Shown here piece after piece: positions 38,854-47,406 of a stretch of 64,000 nucleotides of DNA. Position 1 is the first letter of the stretch, and each line of letters begins with the position of its first letter. The notes under the pieces are model-generated. The model made no database searches. It saw only the letters and a program-made list of their open reading frames with translations, and had not been told where the DNA came from. Source of the stretch: Neobacillus niacini (GTDB taxonomy: Bacteria > Bacillota > Bacilli > Bacillales > Cytobacillaceae). The stretch lies in NCBI RefSeq assembly GCF_023715785.1, contig NZ_JAMBOX010000006.1, positions 186,001 to 250,000 on the forward strand. Reading direction: 5' to 3'. The translations under genes were made by a program, and so were the position numbers.

Positions 38854-39570
38854 ATGATGGCTAATAATAAACTAAATGGGAAGAAAGAACAGGGTTCATC
38901 TTCAAAATTTGTTTTTTGGGTGATCGGATTAATAGCAGTAGGGGTATTGGGACTAATCTTTTTAAATAGTTATTCAGATAAGCAAAAAGAGAAAGCAGAA
39001 ACTAAAACAGCGGAAATTGATTACAGTTATCAGCCGTTCCTTGGTGATAAGGCCGCACCGGTTTCGATTGTAGAATTCGGGGATTACAAATGCCCGGCTT
39101 GCAAAAGTTTTGCTGAATCGTTCGTTCCGTTAATTCTGGATGAGTTTGTGGATACTGGAAAAGCCAAGTTTTATTTTATGAATGATTCATTCATTAATGT
39201 GGATTCAGAGCGCTCCGCCAAATTTGCCGAGTCTGTGTTCCAGGAGCTTGGGAACGAGAAGTTTTGGGCATTCCACGAGCTTCTTTATAAAAGGCAGCCT
39301 GAGGACACAAAGTATGAAAAGATTGATTTATTTACGGAACCATTTTTAACGGATGTATTAAAAGAGGTTGCCAGCGGAGAAGAAGTTGACAAAGTAGTGA
39401 GAAATTTCCGTGACAAAAAATCGCATGAAGCTTGGCAAAAGGATATGGATTATGTCGCGAAATTAGGTGTTACGGGAACACCGACACTTTTTGTTAATGG
39501 CAAGATGTTTACCGGACAATCAATGGATGACTTAAAGGCGATGGTTGAAGAAGCCGCAAAGGGGAAGTAA
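38854..39570 (+). CDS. bdbD: Membrane-anchored thiol-disulfide oxidoreductase (DsbA-like)
   Basis: The 238-aa protein has one N-terminal membrane anchor (about residues 18-38), then a DsbA-type thioredoxin domain with CPAC at 80-83, KFWAFHELLYKRQPED, and the cis-proline stretch VTGTPTLFVNG near 208. It oxidises exported proteins outside the membrane. Its 3' end is directly followed by bdbC, its usual redox partner. Start ATG 38854 or 38857; GAAGGGG precedes both. Confidence 0.92.
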   Translation: MMANNKLNGKKEQGSSSKFVFWVIGLIAVGVLGLIFLNSYSDKQKEKAETKTAEIDYSYQPFLGDKAAPVSIVEFGDYKCPACKSFAESFVPLILDEFVDTGKAKFYFMNDSFINVDSERSAKFAESVFQELGNEKFWAFHELLYKRQPEDTKYEKIDLFTEPFLTDVLKEVASGEEVDKVVRNFRDKKSHEAWQKDMDYVAKLGVTGTPTLFVNGKMFTGQSMDDLKAMVEEAAKGK

Positions 39571-39571
39571 T

Positions 39572-39976
39572 ATGAATAAATCCCTGCTGATTTCCTGGAT
39601 TGCCGCAATTATTGCCACACTTGGAAGCCTGTATTTTAGCGAGGTCATGCATTTCATCCCTTGCACGCTTTGCTGGTATCAACGGATTTTTATGTACCCG
39701 CTGGCGGTAATTCTTGGGGTTGCCGTCTATCGCAATGACAAGGGCATCACTAAATATGTCCTGCCATTATCGGTAATAGGTGTACTGATATCGGGTTATC
39801 ATACATTATTGCAAAAGGTGCCAGCCTTGCAGGAATTCGAAATGTGCAGCTACGGAGTCCCGTGCTCAAAGGATTATATCAACTGGCTTGGATTTATTAC
39901 AATCCCGCTGCTGGCATTCTTCGCGTTTACAATCATTACCGTTTGCATGGTTATTCTTGCACGGAGAAAAATGTAA
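39572..39976 (+). CDS. bdbC: DsbB-like quinone-linked disulfide oxidase
   Basis: The 134-aa protein has four membrane segments and two cysteine pairs: CTLC at 31-34 and C-x5-C (CSYGVPC) near 93-99. It reoxidises BdbD with quinone. I use ATG 39572, preceded by GGGGAAG at the end of bdbD; the longer reading from 39545 lies inside bdbD. Confidence 0.92.
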   Translation: MNKSLLISWIAAIIATLGSLYFSEVMHFIPCTLCWYQRIFMYPLAVILGVAVYRNDKGITKYVLPLSVIGVLISGYHTLLQKVPALQEFEMCSYGVPCSKDYINWLGFITIPLLAFFAFTIITVCMVILARRKM

Positions 39977-40035
39977 GAGACTATCCTGCGATAGTCTCAG
40001 ATTGTCGAGAAAGGGTATATTTCTCGACAATTTTT
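39977..40035 (+). terminator. Tandem hairpins after bdbC
   Basis: A GAGACTAT/ATAGTCTC stem (39977-39998, loop CCTGCG) is followed by TTGTCGAGAAA/TTTCTCGACAA (40002-40030) and TTTTTTA. The second is the terminator. The first stem recurs exactly at 40816-40837. Confidence 0.8.
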
Positions 40036-40089
40036 TATTTTAATGGAAATTGAATGGCCGATTTTATTAAAATTGCCCCTGCTAGGGGG

Positions 40090-40226
40090 CCTGTTGATTT
40101 CCGTTCCAGGTGCTTCGCTTTCCGCGGGCGGTTCGGGAAGCCTCCTCAGCGCGTTCCGCGCCTGCGGGGTCTCCCCTGTCCCGTACTCCCGCAGGAGTCT
40201 TCGCACCTTCCGCTCCAATCAACAGG
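40090..40226. repeat. GC-rich palindromic dispersed repeat, copy 1
   Basis: The 137-bp element has terminal inverted repeats CCTGTTGATT/AATCAACAGG and an inner CTCCTGCGGGAGT-type hairpin region. Base composition is strikingly GC-rich compared with neighbours. Copy 2 at 40580-40713 is in reverse orientation. Such palindromic intergenic repeats are common in Bacillaceae genomes. No protein is credible here. Confidence 0.75.
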
Positions 40227-40235
40227 AGATAATCA

Positions 40236-40521
40236 ACCTGAAGCATTGCAACACACCTTTTCCAACCTGAATAAATGTGTCGCAATCTTTTTCATGTTCT
40301 GGCAAGCTGCGGTTAGAAGCGCTTGCTCACTTGCTTTTTTATTCCTCGCAGCCGGCAGTAGCGAAGCCCATGCATCTCTTTGGAGTCTGCGAAGCTTCGC
40401 TCAATTTTTTCCTGATTTAGATAAGCGATTTACTCTTATCTTTTCCTTGTACTCCTCCCACTGATTCATCAATAGACACAAATTCAAATTCACTTTGGCT
40501 AGACTCTTTAGGCTTAAACAT
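40236..40521 (-). pseudogene. Decayed transposase remnant, IS1182-like
   Basis: On the minus strand an ATG at 40521 opens MFKPKESSQSEFEFVSIDES, similar to IS1182-family N-termini. After a large internal deletion the sequence continues with ERSFADSKEMHGLRYCRLRG and, one frame away, ASEQALLTAACQNMKKIATH. These match the C-terminal end of IS1182/DDE_Tnp_1_6 transposases, including the last catalytic Glu of ERSFAD. Only the two ends remain, so it cannot be active. Confidence 0.7.
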
Positions 40522-40579
40522 TGAATTCACCACTTATTTTTAATAATTATTGGTTGAACTTCTTAACTTAATAATAATA

Positions 40580-40713
40580 CCTGTTGATTTGCGCGGAAGG
40601 CACGAAGACTCCTGCGGGAGTACGGGGCATTGGGAGACCCCGCAGGCGCTTGCGCCGAGGAGGCTCCCAGGCACGCCCGCGGAAAGCGAAGTGCCTGGAG
40701 CGCAAATCAACAG
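40580..40713. repeat. GC-rich palindromic dispersed repeat, copy 2 (inverted)
   Basis: The terminal inverted repeats CTGTTGATTTGCG/CGCAAATCAACAG bound the element, and the inside is the reverse complement of copy 1 with moderate divergence. The two copies flank the transposase remnant. Confidence 0.75.
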
Positions 40714-40815
40714 ACATATCGAATAGTTTTTGATTAATATCATCATATTAACGCGGTGAATTGTTAAAATAGTTATATAAAATAAAGGCTATCGAAAGTT
40801 TCTCGACAGCCTGAA

Positions 40816-40837
40816 GAGACTATCCTGCGATAGTCTC
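40816..40837. repeat. Second copy of the 22-bp stem-loop found after bdbC
   Basis: GAGACTATCCTGCGATAGTCTC is identical to 39977-39998, and TTTCTCGACA also recurs just upstream of it. The flanks of the repeat/IS segment are thus themselves repeated. Confidence 0.85.
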
Positions 40838-40919
40838 TTATTTTTTAGTTATGCTGTTCTTGTTGCTTTACTTTTAATCGGCCTTCTAATACTAAGAAAA
40901 AGGTTCCCATCCAATAATA

Positions 40920-40951
40920 GTAAAAGGGCTCCCATATAGGAGCCCTTTTAC
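40920..40951 (-). terminator. Terminator of the dps-grx operon
   Basis: GTAAAAGGGCTCC pairs with GGAGCCCTTTTAC over 13 bp, loop CATATA; it overlaps the glutaredoxin stop. Confidence 0.85.
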
Positions 40952-41187
40952 TCGAAACCAAGCAGCTTTTTTAATTTTTTTTCCTGAAAACCTAATACCA
41001 GTTTTCCGTTAATGAAGGTAGCAGGAGTTGCATAGATTTTCTTTTTCTTTAATTCATCGAGATACTCATTATGTATTGATGCATTCCGCTCCTCGAATTC
41101 AATTCCCTGTTCCTTCAAGAACGTTTTAACTTGTTCACAATAAGTGCAGCCATTACTGGTATATACTATTACTTCATGTAGCGGCAT
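40948..41187 (-). CDS. Glutaredoxin-like small redox protein
   Basis: The 79-aa protein has a thioredoxin fold with CTYC at 14-17, YATPATFINGKLVLGF near 50-66. The start ATG at 41187 overlaps the dps stop (TAATG), so translation is coupled; the longer reading lies inside dps. It may reduce disulfides or serve as a NrdH-like electron donor. Pairing with Dps points to oxidative stress. Confidence 0.82.
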   Translation of the reverse strand: MPLHEVIVYTSNGCTYCEQVKTFLKEQGIEFEERNASIHNEYLDELKKKKIYATPATFINGKLVLGFQEKKLKKLLGFE

Positions 41188-41633
41188 TAAACAGATTTCC
41201 CAAGGAATGCTTTCAGCATCCATACATGCTTTTCCAGACCAGAATGGATCGCCAGCAGCATATCTCCGGTTGTTTCATCATTATTTTCCTCTGCAAGGCT
41301 CATGCCTTCTTTTAATTCTCCGATGATGATGGAGAAATCGTTAATGATGGACTGTACCATTTCCTCAGCAGATTCTGTTCCGGCTGCCTCTTTAATAGAA
41401 GAAATTTCAAGGCTTTCCTTCATGGTAGCCACCGGTTTGCCGCCAATTGCCAGCAGCCGCTCGGCCAATTCATCAACGTGTAATCCCGCTTCATTATAGA
41501 ATTCTTCAAATTTGGCATGTAAGGTGAAGAATTGCCCCCCGGTCACATACCAGTGATAATTATGTAACTTCATGTACAGGACAGACCAATTGGCAATTTG
41601 TTTGTTAAGTGTCTCTGCTAACTGATTTTGCAT
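41187..41633 (-). CDS. dps: Dps-family ferritin-like DNA-binding / iron-storage protein
   Basis: The 148-aa protein has the Dps ferroxidase residues in [10 protein letters not shown] near 23 and [28 protein letters not shown] near 40-67. It should form dodecamers that store iron and protect DNA. AGGAGG-type ribosome-binding site precedes the ATG. No clear PerR box or sigma-B promoter was found upstream. Confidence 0.9.
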   Translation of the reverse strand: MQNQLAETLNKQIANWSVLYMKLHNYHWYVTGGQFFTLHAKFEEFYNEAGLHVDELAERLLAIGGKPVATMKESLEISSIKEAAGTESAEEMVQSIINDFSIIIGELKEGMSLAEENNDETTGDMLLAIHSGLEKHVWMLKAFLGKSV

Positions 41634-41989
41634 GCTAATTCCTCCTTATGCTTTCCCTTACTATATTTTACCCAAGTTTTCCTGGAGATTCTGCACACTT
41701 TCGAGGAAATAGTTGACAATCTCGTGAAAATTATTGGATTATTTACCTCAATTTATATTACAAAGATGATACATTTTGTAAAAAAAAAGCCTAAACTCGC
41801 CACTGCTTCCAAATTTTTGTTGATTGACTGGTGAAGGAAGTATTTTCCACGTGGTAGATTAATGCTTTAGGATTGGGCAGTATGGTCGTCTTGGAGGTCT
41901 TTCCATTTATTGGACGATGAATAAGTATGTTACAACTGATAGCCTTAGTTGTAGAGAAAGCGAGCAACAAAAAACTAGGAGGTTTTAAA
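41634..41989. other. 356-bp intergenic region between dps and the LysM hydrolase
   Basis: It holds the divergent promoters of both genes. TTGACA at 41713 is a possible -35, but no well-spaced -10 accompanies it. AAACTAGGAGG is the ribosome-binding site of the right-hand gene. I see no RNA gene or further ORF of merit. Confidence 0.4.
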
Positions 41990-42592
41990 ATGAACAAACT
42001 TAAAAAACTAGTAATTGCAGCCGGATTAATTTTATCAATGTCAGCATTTACGTTAACGGAAAAAACAGAAGCAGCGACTGCGACTCATAAGGTACAATAT
42101 GGGGAAACGTATTGGAAAATTGCCACAAAATATGGTGTGCCTGTAAATAGCTTAATGGCCGCAAACAATGCAAAAGGTTCGATGTTATACGCGGGGACTA
42201 ATCTAGTAATCCCAAACGCTACTACATCAGAAGCAGATAAAGACTTAATGGCAAGACTTGTCCGCGCCGAAGCGGTGGGTGAGCCTTATGCTGGTAAGGT
42301 TGCCGTGGCAACGGTTATCTTAAACCGTGTAAAAAGCACTGAATTTCCGAATACTGTCCGTGATGTAATCTATCAAATTGAGTCCGGTCACTATGCATTC
42401 ACTCCGGTCCAAAACGGAGCAATCAATCAGCCAGCCGATGCCGAATCTAAGAAAGCTGTAAACGAAGCACTGGCTTTCAGTGGTCAAGGTAATGGATCTT
42501 TATATTTCTATAACCCAAGAACAGCAAAAAGCAGCTGGATTAAATCACGTCCGGTAACAATTACAATCGGTAACCATACGTTTGCTAGATAA
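41990..42592 (+). CDS. Secreted LysM plus SleB/CwlJ-type cell wall hydrolase
   Basis: The 200-aa protein begins at ATG 41990 after TAGGAGG and has a signal peptide (cleavage near TEAA-TATH, residue 29). A LysM domain (HKVQYGETYWKIATKYGVPV...AGTNLVIP, split here into its two ends) spans about 32-75. A Hydrolase_2 domain follows with the catalytic Glu in RLVRAEAVGEPYAGKVAVA. It resembles B. subtilis YkvT. It should cut peptidoglycan or spore cortex glycan. Confidence 0.88.
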   Translation: MNKLKKLVIAAGLILSMSAFTLTEKTEAATATHKVQYGETYWKIATKYGVPVNSLMAANNAKGSMLYAGTNLVIPNATTSEADKDLMARLVRAEAVGEPYAGKVAVATVILNRVKSTEFPNTVRDVIYQIESGHYAFTPVQNGAINQPADAESKKAVNEALAFSGQGNGSLYFYNPRTAKSSWIKSRPVTITIGNHTFAR

Positions 42593-42606
42593 TATACCAT
42601 TTTTAC

Positions 42607-42641
42607 AAAAAGCAGTGGATTAAAACCCCACTGTTTTTTGT
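42607..42641 (+). terminator. Terminator after the LysM hydrolase
   Basis: AGCAGTGG and CCCACTGT pair around ATTAAAAC and are followed by TTTTTTG. Confidence 0.8.
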
Positions 42642-42809
42642 TATGCCTTATTTTCCTCCAAATAATACTAGGGATTTTGCAAAAACAGTCAACCAAATTT
42701 ATCCATTTAGGATTACATGTTATAATATTTGTGATAAATGTTGGCCAACATTGATTTTACGATGGCATGTAAAGGGAAGCCGTATCAGGGCCAAACGGGT
42801 GGGGGAGGA

Positions 42810-44267
42810 ATGGACACTGTGAAACAAAAGCATCTAATTTATCCAATGTATCTTGACGGAAAATGGGTTGGCAATGATTATGAAGTTCTTACTGAAGTTA
42901 TCAACCCGGCAACAAATGAGGTGTTAGGGGCGGTGCCGACGGGAGGAGCGCTGGAAGCAGAGCAGGCGGTGGATGCTGCTCATAAAGCATTTAAACTCTG
43001 GTCGAAAAAGACGGCTGAGGAGCGCTATCACCTCCTGATGAAATGGCACCATCTTATCGATGAGAACAAGCATGAGATTGCCAGAATTATGACGATGGAG
43101 CAGGGGAAACCATTAACAGAGGCTCTTGGCGAGGTGGCTTATGCCAATAGCTTTATCTCCTGGTTCGCGGAAGAGGGGAAACGCGTTTACGGTGAAACGA
43201 TTCCGGCTTCGCATCCAAATAAGCGGATTTTGGTGCGTAAGGAGCCAGTTGGTGTCATTGCGGCGATCACGCCGTGGAATTTCCCGGCAGCGATGATTAC
43301 CAGGAAGGTGGGCCCGGCCCTGGCCGCAGGCTGTACGGCTGTAGTGAAGCCGGCCAGTCAAACCCCGCTTACAGCATTGAAACTAGCTGAGCTTGCACAT
43401 GAGGCAGGAATCCCAAACGGGGTACTGAATATTGTAACAGGAAGGTCGTCAGAAATCGGCGATGTTTGGTTAAAGGACCCGCGGGTAACCAAGATTACTT
43501 TTACCGGTTCAACCGAGGTAGGGAAAACATTGATGCGCGGGGCCGCGGAAACAGTCAAGAAAGTTTCGCTTGAGCTTGGCGGCAATGCTCCGTTTATTGT
43601 CATGGACGATGCCAATTTGGCAAAAGCGGCCGCCGGCTTAGTCCAGTCAAAATTTCGCAATGCCGGACAAACTTGCATTTGTACGAATCGCGTTTATGTG
43701 CAGGAAAGTGTCGCGGAAGAATTTACAAGGCTATTCCAAGCAGAATTAGAGAAACTTAAGGTCGGAAACGGCCTTGATGAGGGTATTGATATCGGTCCAT
43801 TAATTGACCAGGCTGCCCGTTCAAAAGTCGAAGAATTGGTGGAGGATGCGGTCGCTAAAGGTGGAAAGGTCACTTATAGCGGACTTAAACCTGCTGTAGA
43901 AAACGGCTATTTCTATTCCCCAACAATTTTAACCAATGTTCACGATGGAATGGAATGCATGAAGGATGAAATCTTTGGCCCCCTTGCGCCAATTTCGACG
44001 TTTAAAACCGAGGAAGAAGTGATTGAGCGTGCCAACAATTCCAACTACGGATTGGCGGCCTATGTATATACCGAGAATTTAAGCCGATCGTTCCGAATTA
44101 CGGAACAGCTCGAGTATGGAATTGTCGGCCTCAATGATGCTCTGCCATCCGTTGCCCAAGCTCCATTCGGCGGCTATAAGGAGAGCGGGATTGGCCGTGA
44201 AGGCGGGCACTATGGAATTGAAGAGTTTTTGGAAGTGAAATATATTTCCATCGGTTTGGATTATTAA
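42810..44267 (+). CDS. gabD: NAD(P)-dependent succinate-semialdehyde-type aldehyde dehydrogenase
   Basis: The 485-aa protein starts at ATG 42810 after GGGGGAGG. Catalytic E255 lies in LELGGNAP and nucleophile C289 in GQTCICTNR; the substrate-lid and C-terminal PFGGYKESGIGREGG motifs are those of the GabD branch. It should oxidise succinate semialdehyde to succinate, though the family accepts other aldehydes. It is transcribed alone; a terminator with AAAGCCGTG/CCACGGCTTT lies at 44281-44321. Confidence 0.85.
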   Translation: MDTVKQKHLIYPMYLDGKWVGNDYEVLTEVINPATNEVLGAVPTGGALEAEQAVDAAHKAFKLWSKKTAEERYHLLMKWHHLIDENKHEIARIMTMEQGKPLTEALGEVAYANSFISWFAEEGKRVYGETIPASHPNKRILVRKEPVGVIAAITPWNFPAAMITRKVGPALAAGCTAVVKPASQTPLTALKLAELAHEAGIPNGVLNIVTGRSSEIGDVWLKDPRVTKITFTGSTEVGKTLMRGAAETVKKVSLELGGNAPFIVMDDANLAKAAAGLVQSKFRNAGQTCICTNRVYVQESVAEEFTRLFQAELEKLKVGNGLDEGIDIGPLIDQAARSKVEELVEDAVAKGGKVTYSGLKPAVENGYFYSPTILTNVHDGMECMKDEIFGPLAPISTFKTEEEVIERANNSNYGLAAYVYTENLSRSFRITEQLEYGIVGLNDALPSVAQAPFGGYKESGIGREGGHYGIEEFLEVKYISIGLDY

Positions 44268-44280
44268 TTTTGCTAAGAAA

Positions 44281-44321
44281 CCAAAGCCGTGTACCGGGGG
44301 TTCCAGTCCACGGCTTTTATT
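44281..44321 (+). terminator. Terminator after the aldehyde dehydrogenase
   Basis: AAAGCCGTG and CACGGCTTT pair across an 18-base loop and run into TATTTTATG. Confidence 0.75.
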
Positions 44322-44409
44322 TTATGTCGAAAGTATCGCACACTTTAAATAGAAGGAGGCGGTATGGTACGATAGTGGAAAAAAGCGAGTACTTTAAGAG
44401 GGTGGGGAC

Positions 44410-45540
44410 ATGATTAAAACGATTTTATTTGATGTTGACGGTGTATTGCTAAGCGAAGAAAGGTATTTTGATGCTTCGGCGTTAACTGTTTGGGAGATGT
44501 TGATTAGCAGCAATTACCTGGCATTGTCCCCTGAAAAATTTAAAACTGATTATAGCGACAATGAAATTGATGAAATACGTTCTTTAGTATTTGACAATGA
44601 TCAGCACCTAAAACTAATGAAATCACGCGGCTTAAACGCCAACTGGGATATGATTTATTTAACTTTTGCCCACCAACTCATCCACCTCCTTTCGCAACTG
44701 AAAGAAATGGGATTCGAAAATGTTGGAAAATGGTGTCAGGCACCAATCGGTCGTGAAACATTATTGGAAATTGGCAGGGTGTTAAGTAATTATCCTGTAA
44801 AGCTGGATTTCAGTTTGTTTGTTGCGGATTTTGAGCGGACTGATGCGATGAAGCAAGAGCTCCTAAGCTATTTAAATGTGTTGGCACAGGAGAAGCTTGG
44901 GGTCGAGACCACGATTTTTGAAAAAGGGGAGCTGTGGTCGGTTTGTGAGCATGTTTCCCAAGAGTGGTATGTTGGCGATGAAAATGTGGTTGCCTCAACG
45001 GGGAGACCTTCGGTGCAGAAGGGGAAGAAGGGGTTTCTTGCGAATGAAACCACACTGGCTCCAAAGGAGGAAATAGCCGGGCAATTTGAATTTTTAGCTT
45101 CCTCCGGGATTGAGATTGGCATTGGAACAGGCAGGCCGGAATTAGAAACAATCCAGCCGTTTCGGCATTTAGATTGGTTAAAGTATTTTGATGAGAGCCG
45201 AATCGTGACGGCTGATGATGTTTTGAGGGCGGAGGAGCAGGTTCCCGAATGGAAGTCGCTGTCGAAGCCGCATCCGTTTACCTACATAATGGGGCTTTAC
45301 CGAAAAGAGCTAGCTGTTCAGGAATGCTTGGATTTTGAACTTCCGCTTGAAAAGGGTGAAACGCTGCTGATTGTGGGAGATTCTTTGGCTGATCTTCTGG
45401 CGGCGCGGCAAATGGGCGCGCAGTTCGCCGCTGTTTTAACCGGCTTGTCCGGGAAAGAAGCAAGAGGCGAGTTTGAGGAGCATCATGCGGACTATATTCT
45501 TGATTCTGTGTTGGAATTGAAGGAAATAATACATCGTTAG
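44410..45540 (+). CDS. Large HAD-superfamily hydrolase of unknown substrate
   Basis: The 376-aa protein has motif I at the N-terminus (ILFDVDGVLLSEE, D8 and D10), GIGTGRPELE as motif II near 235, a lysine in SLSKPHPF near 282 and IVGDSLADLLAARQMG as motif IV near 325. About 200 residues lie between motifs I and II, much longer than usual, so a large cap domain is present. It stands alone between other operons. Substrate cannot be read. Confidence 0.75.
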   Translation: MIKTILFDVDGVLLSEERYFDASALTVWEMLISSNYLALSPEKFKTDYSDNEIDEIRSLVFDNDQHLKLMKSRGLNANWDMIYLTFAHQLIHLLSQLKEMGFENVGKWCQAPIGRETLLEIGRVLSNYPVKLDFSLFVADFERTDAMKQELLSYLNVLAQEKLGVETTIFEKGELWSVCEHVSQEWYVGDENVVASTGRPSVQKGKKGFLANETTLAPKEEIAGQFEFLASSGIEIGIGTGRPELETIQPFRHLDWLKYFDESRIVTADDVLRAEEQVPEWKSLSKPHPFTYIMGLYRKELAVQECLDFELPLEKGETLLIVGDSLADLLAARQMGAQFAAVLTGLSGKEARGEFEEHHADYILDSVLELKEIIHR

Positions 45541-45672
45541 ATTCCAATTTTTGGATTATTAAAGACAAAACTAACCTCAAAGGGAACCAAAATGTCTTTA
45601 AGCGTGGTTCTTAAAGACAAGACAGACCAGGAATGAAGCAAAAATGTCTTTAATATTCCAATATTTGGAACA
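45541..45672. repeat. Nested palindromic noncoding element
   Basis: The 9-mer TTAAAGACA occurs at 45559 and 45611, and its complement TGTCTTTAA at 45593 and 45645, in alternating order. The ends are matching inverted arms built of ATTCCAATnTTTGGA (45541 and about 45655). The element has no coding potential. It may be a small mobile-type palindrome or an array of protein sites. Confidence 0.55.
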
Positions 45673-45762
45673 AATAATACCAACCACAAGAAAGGAACAA
45701 ATGATCGCTTATAACCAATAAGGAAATGCCGCACATCCTGTGTGCGGCACTTCTAATAAATG

Positions 45763-47406
45763 TTAAACGCTCTCCACTTTCTCCGGCTCGAATCGGCCTG
45801 GTTCAAACGTATCTACGTTCGAAACCTCCAAAAATGACGCTTCCTCCAGCCCGTCGATCAATGTCAACTGACGAATCACCTCAGGAACCAATACTTTATC
45901 AAGCGTCAGCACCATGATCGCTTCCCCGCCGACCTCGGTCCGGCCAACCTGCATCGTCCCGATATTGATCTGGTAATCCCCAAGCAACGACCCCACCTTG
46001 CCAATCATACCTGGCACGTCTGTATGTTTGATGTACAGCAAATATTTTTCCGGCCTTACGTCAATCCGGTATTGGTTGATTTTCACAATCCGGGCTCCGT
46101 AGCCATTCAGTACGGTCGCCCCAATGCGAGCAGTCTCAGTACCTTGGGACACGGCCAGCTCCATATAGTTGGCAAAGCCTTTGTTTGTGGCATTTTTCAC
46201 GACATTATAGGAAACGCCCTGCTCCTTCAATAAGTGAAGCACGTTGATGAGATTAACAGAATCGCTTAAATGGTAAGAAAGTACGCCTCTTAACAGTGTA
46301 CGTGTCAGCAGCTCTGTATCTTCATCGATTAAATCGCCATAATAATTGATTTCGATTTTACTAGGGGCTTGCTTTTTCAATAGCTGCACAACCAGCTGGC
46401 CCATTTGGTCGCCAAGCAATAAATACGGCTGGAGCTTGGCTTGGGTTTCCCCAGACATTTGCGGCATGTTGACCGCATGTTGAATTGATTGTTTTTCAAA
46501 AATCTCGATAATCTCCGCGCTGACCTCTTCGGCGACCTTTTCCTGTGCCTCTACTGTTGATGCACCTAAATGCGGGGTCACGATAATGTTAGGGTTTCCG
46601 AGCAATTCCGGGTCCGCCACCGGCTCCTTTTCAAACACATCGAGAGCCGCACCGGCGACATGGCCAGAAACAATCGCCCGTACCAGCGCCTTTTCATCGA
46701 TAATACCGCCGCGGGCACAGTTAACGAATCGGACACCCTTTTTCGTTTTTGCCAAAAATTCATCATTAATAATGCCGCGTGTATCATTGGTCAGCGGGGT
46801 ATGAATTGTAATAAAATCAGCCTCCGCCGCAATTAAATCAAGGCTTGCCTTCGTAATCCCGAGCTTTTTCGCCCGGTCCTCGGTTAAGTAGGGGTCAAAG
46901 CCCAAAATGTTCATGCCAAAGCCTTTTGCTCGTTTTGCGACTTCTGTGCCGATTTTGCCCATCCCGACAACACCGAGTGTTTTCTTATAGAGCTCAACTC
47001 CTTTAAAGGAATTGCGGTCCCATTCGCCGCCAGCTGTTTTCTGATGGGCCTGGGGAATTTTTCGCGCCAATGAGAGCATCATTGCCAGCGTATGTTCCGT
47101 GGCGGCAATCGTATTGGCACCTGGCGCGTTAATGACGATAATCCCTTTTCGGGTGGCCGCATTGACATCAATATTGTCAACGCCCACACCGGCTCTGGCA
47201 ATGACGCGGAGGCGTCCGGCAGCCTCGAGCAATTCGGCGGTCACCTTCGTTTGGCTGCGCACAATCAAGGCATCATATCCGCCGATGATTGTTTTTAATT
47301 CCTCAACTGGCAAGGTAGGCTGACGGTCAACCACAAAATTCGGATGATCAATTAGGCTTCTCAAGCCTGTTTGGCTGATTCCATCTGTTACTAATACTTT
47401 ATACAT
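45763..47406 (-). CDS. serA: D-3-phosphoglycerate dehydrogenase
   Basis: The 547-aa protein has an NAD-binding core with GMGKIGTEVA at 148-157, the catalytic TPHLGAS near 280, an intervening allosteric domain, and a C-terminal ACT domain (GMIGKVGSLLGDYQINIG, then GEAIMVLTLD). This is the long SerA form that serine inhibits. It performs the first step of serine synthesis. It overlaps the upstream aminotransferase by 8 nt and shares its T-box. Confidence 0.93.
   Translation of the reverse strand: MYKVLVTDGISQTGLRSLIDHPNFVVDRQPTLPVEELKTIIGGYDALIVRSQTKVTAELLEAAGRLRVIARAGVGVDNIDVNAATRKGIIVINAPGANTIAATEHTLAMMLSLARKIPQAHQKTAGGEWDRNSFKGVELYKKTLGVVGMGKIGTEVAKRAKGFGMNILGFDPYLTEDRAKKLGITKASLDLIAAEADFITIHTPLTNDTRGIINDEFLAKTKKGVRFVNCARGGIIDEKALVRAIVSGHVAGAALDVFEKEPVADPELLGNPNIIVTPHLGASTVEAQEKVAEEVSAEIIEIFEKQSIQHAVNMPQMSGETQAKLQPYLLLGDQMGQLVVQLLKKQAPSKIEINYYGDLIDEDTELLTRTLLRGVLSYHLSDSVNLINVLHLLKEQGVSYNVVKNATNKGFANYMELAVSQGTETARIGATVLNGYGARIVKINQYRIDVRPEKYLLYIKHTDVPGMIGKVGSLLGDYQINIGTMQVGRTEVGGEAIMVLTLDKVLVPEVIRQLTLIDGLEEASFLEVSNVDTFEPGRFEPEKVESV

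Noticed and set aside
40043-40464. Overlapping plus-strand ORFs of 75-136 aa in the repeat region
   Set aside because: They run through GC-rich palindromes and across the transposase relic on the other strand. The composition is repeat-driven and there is no ribosome-binding site.
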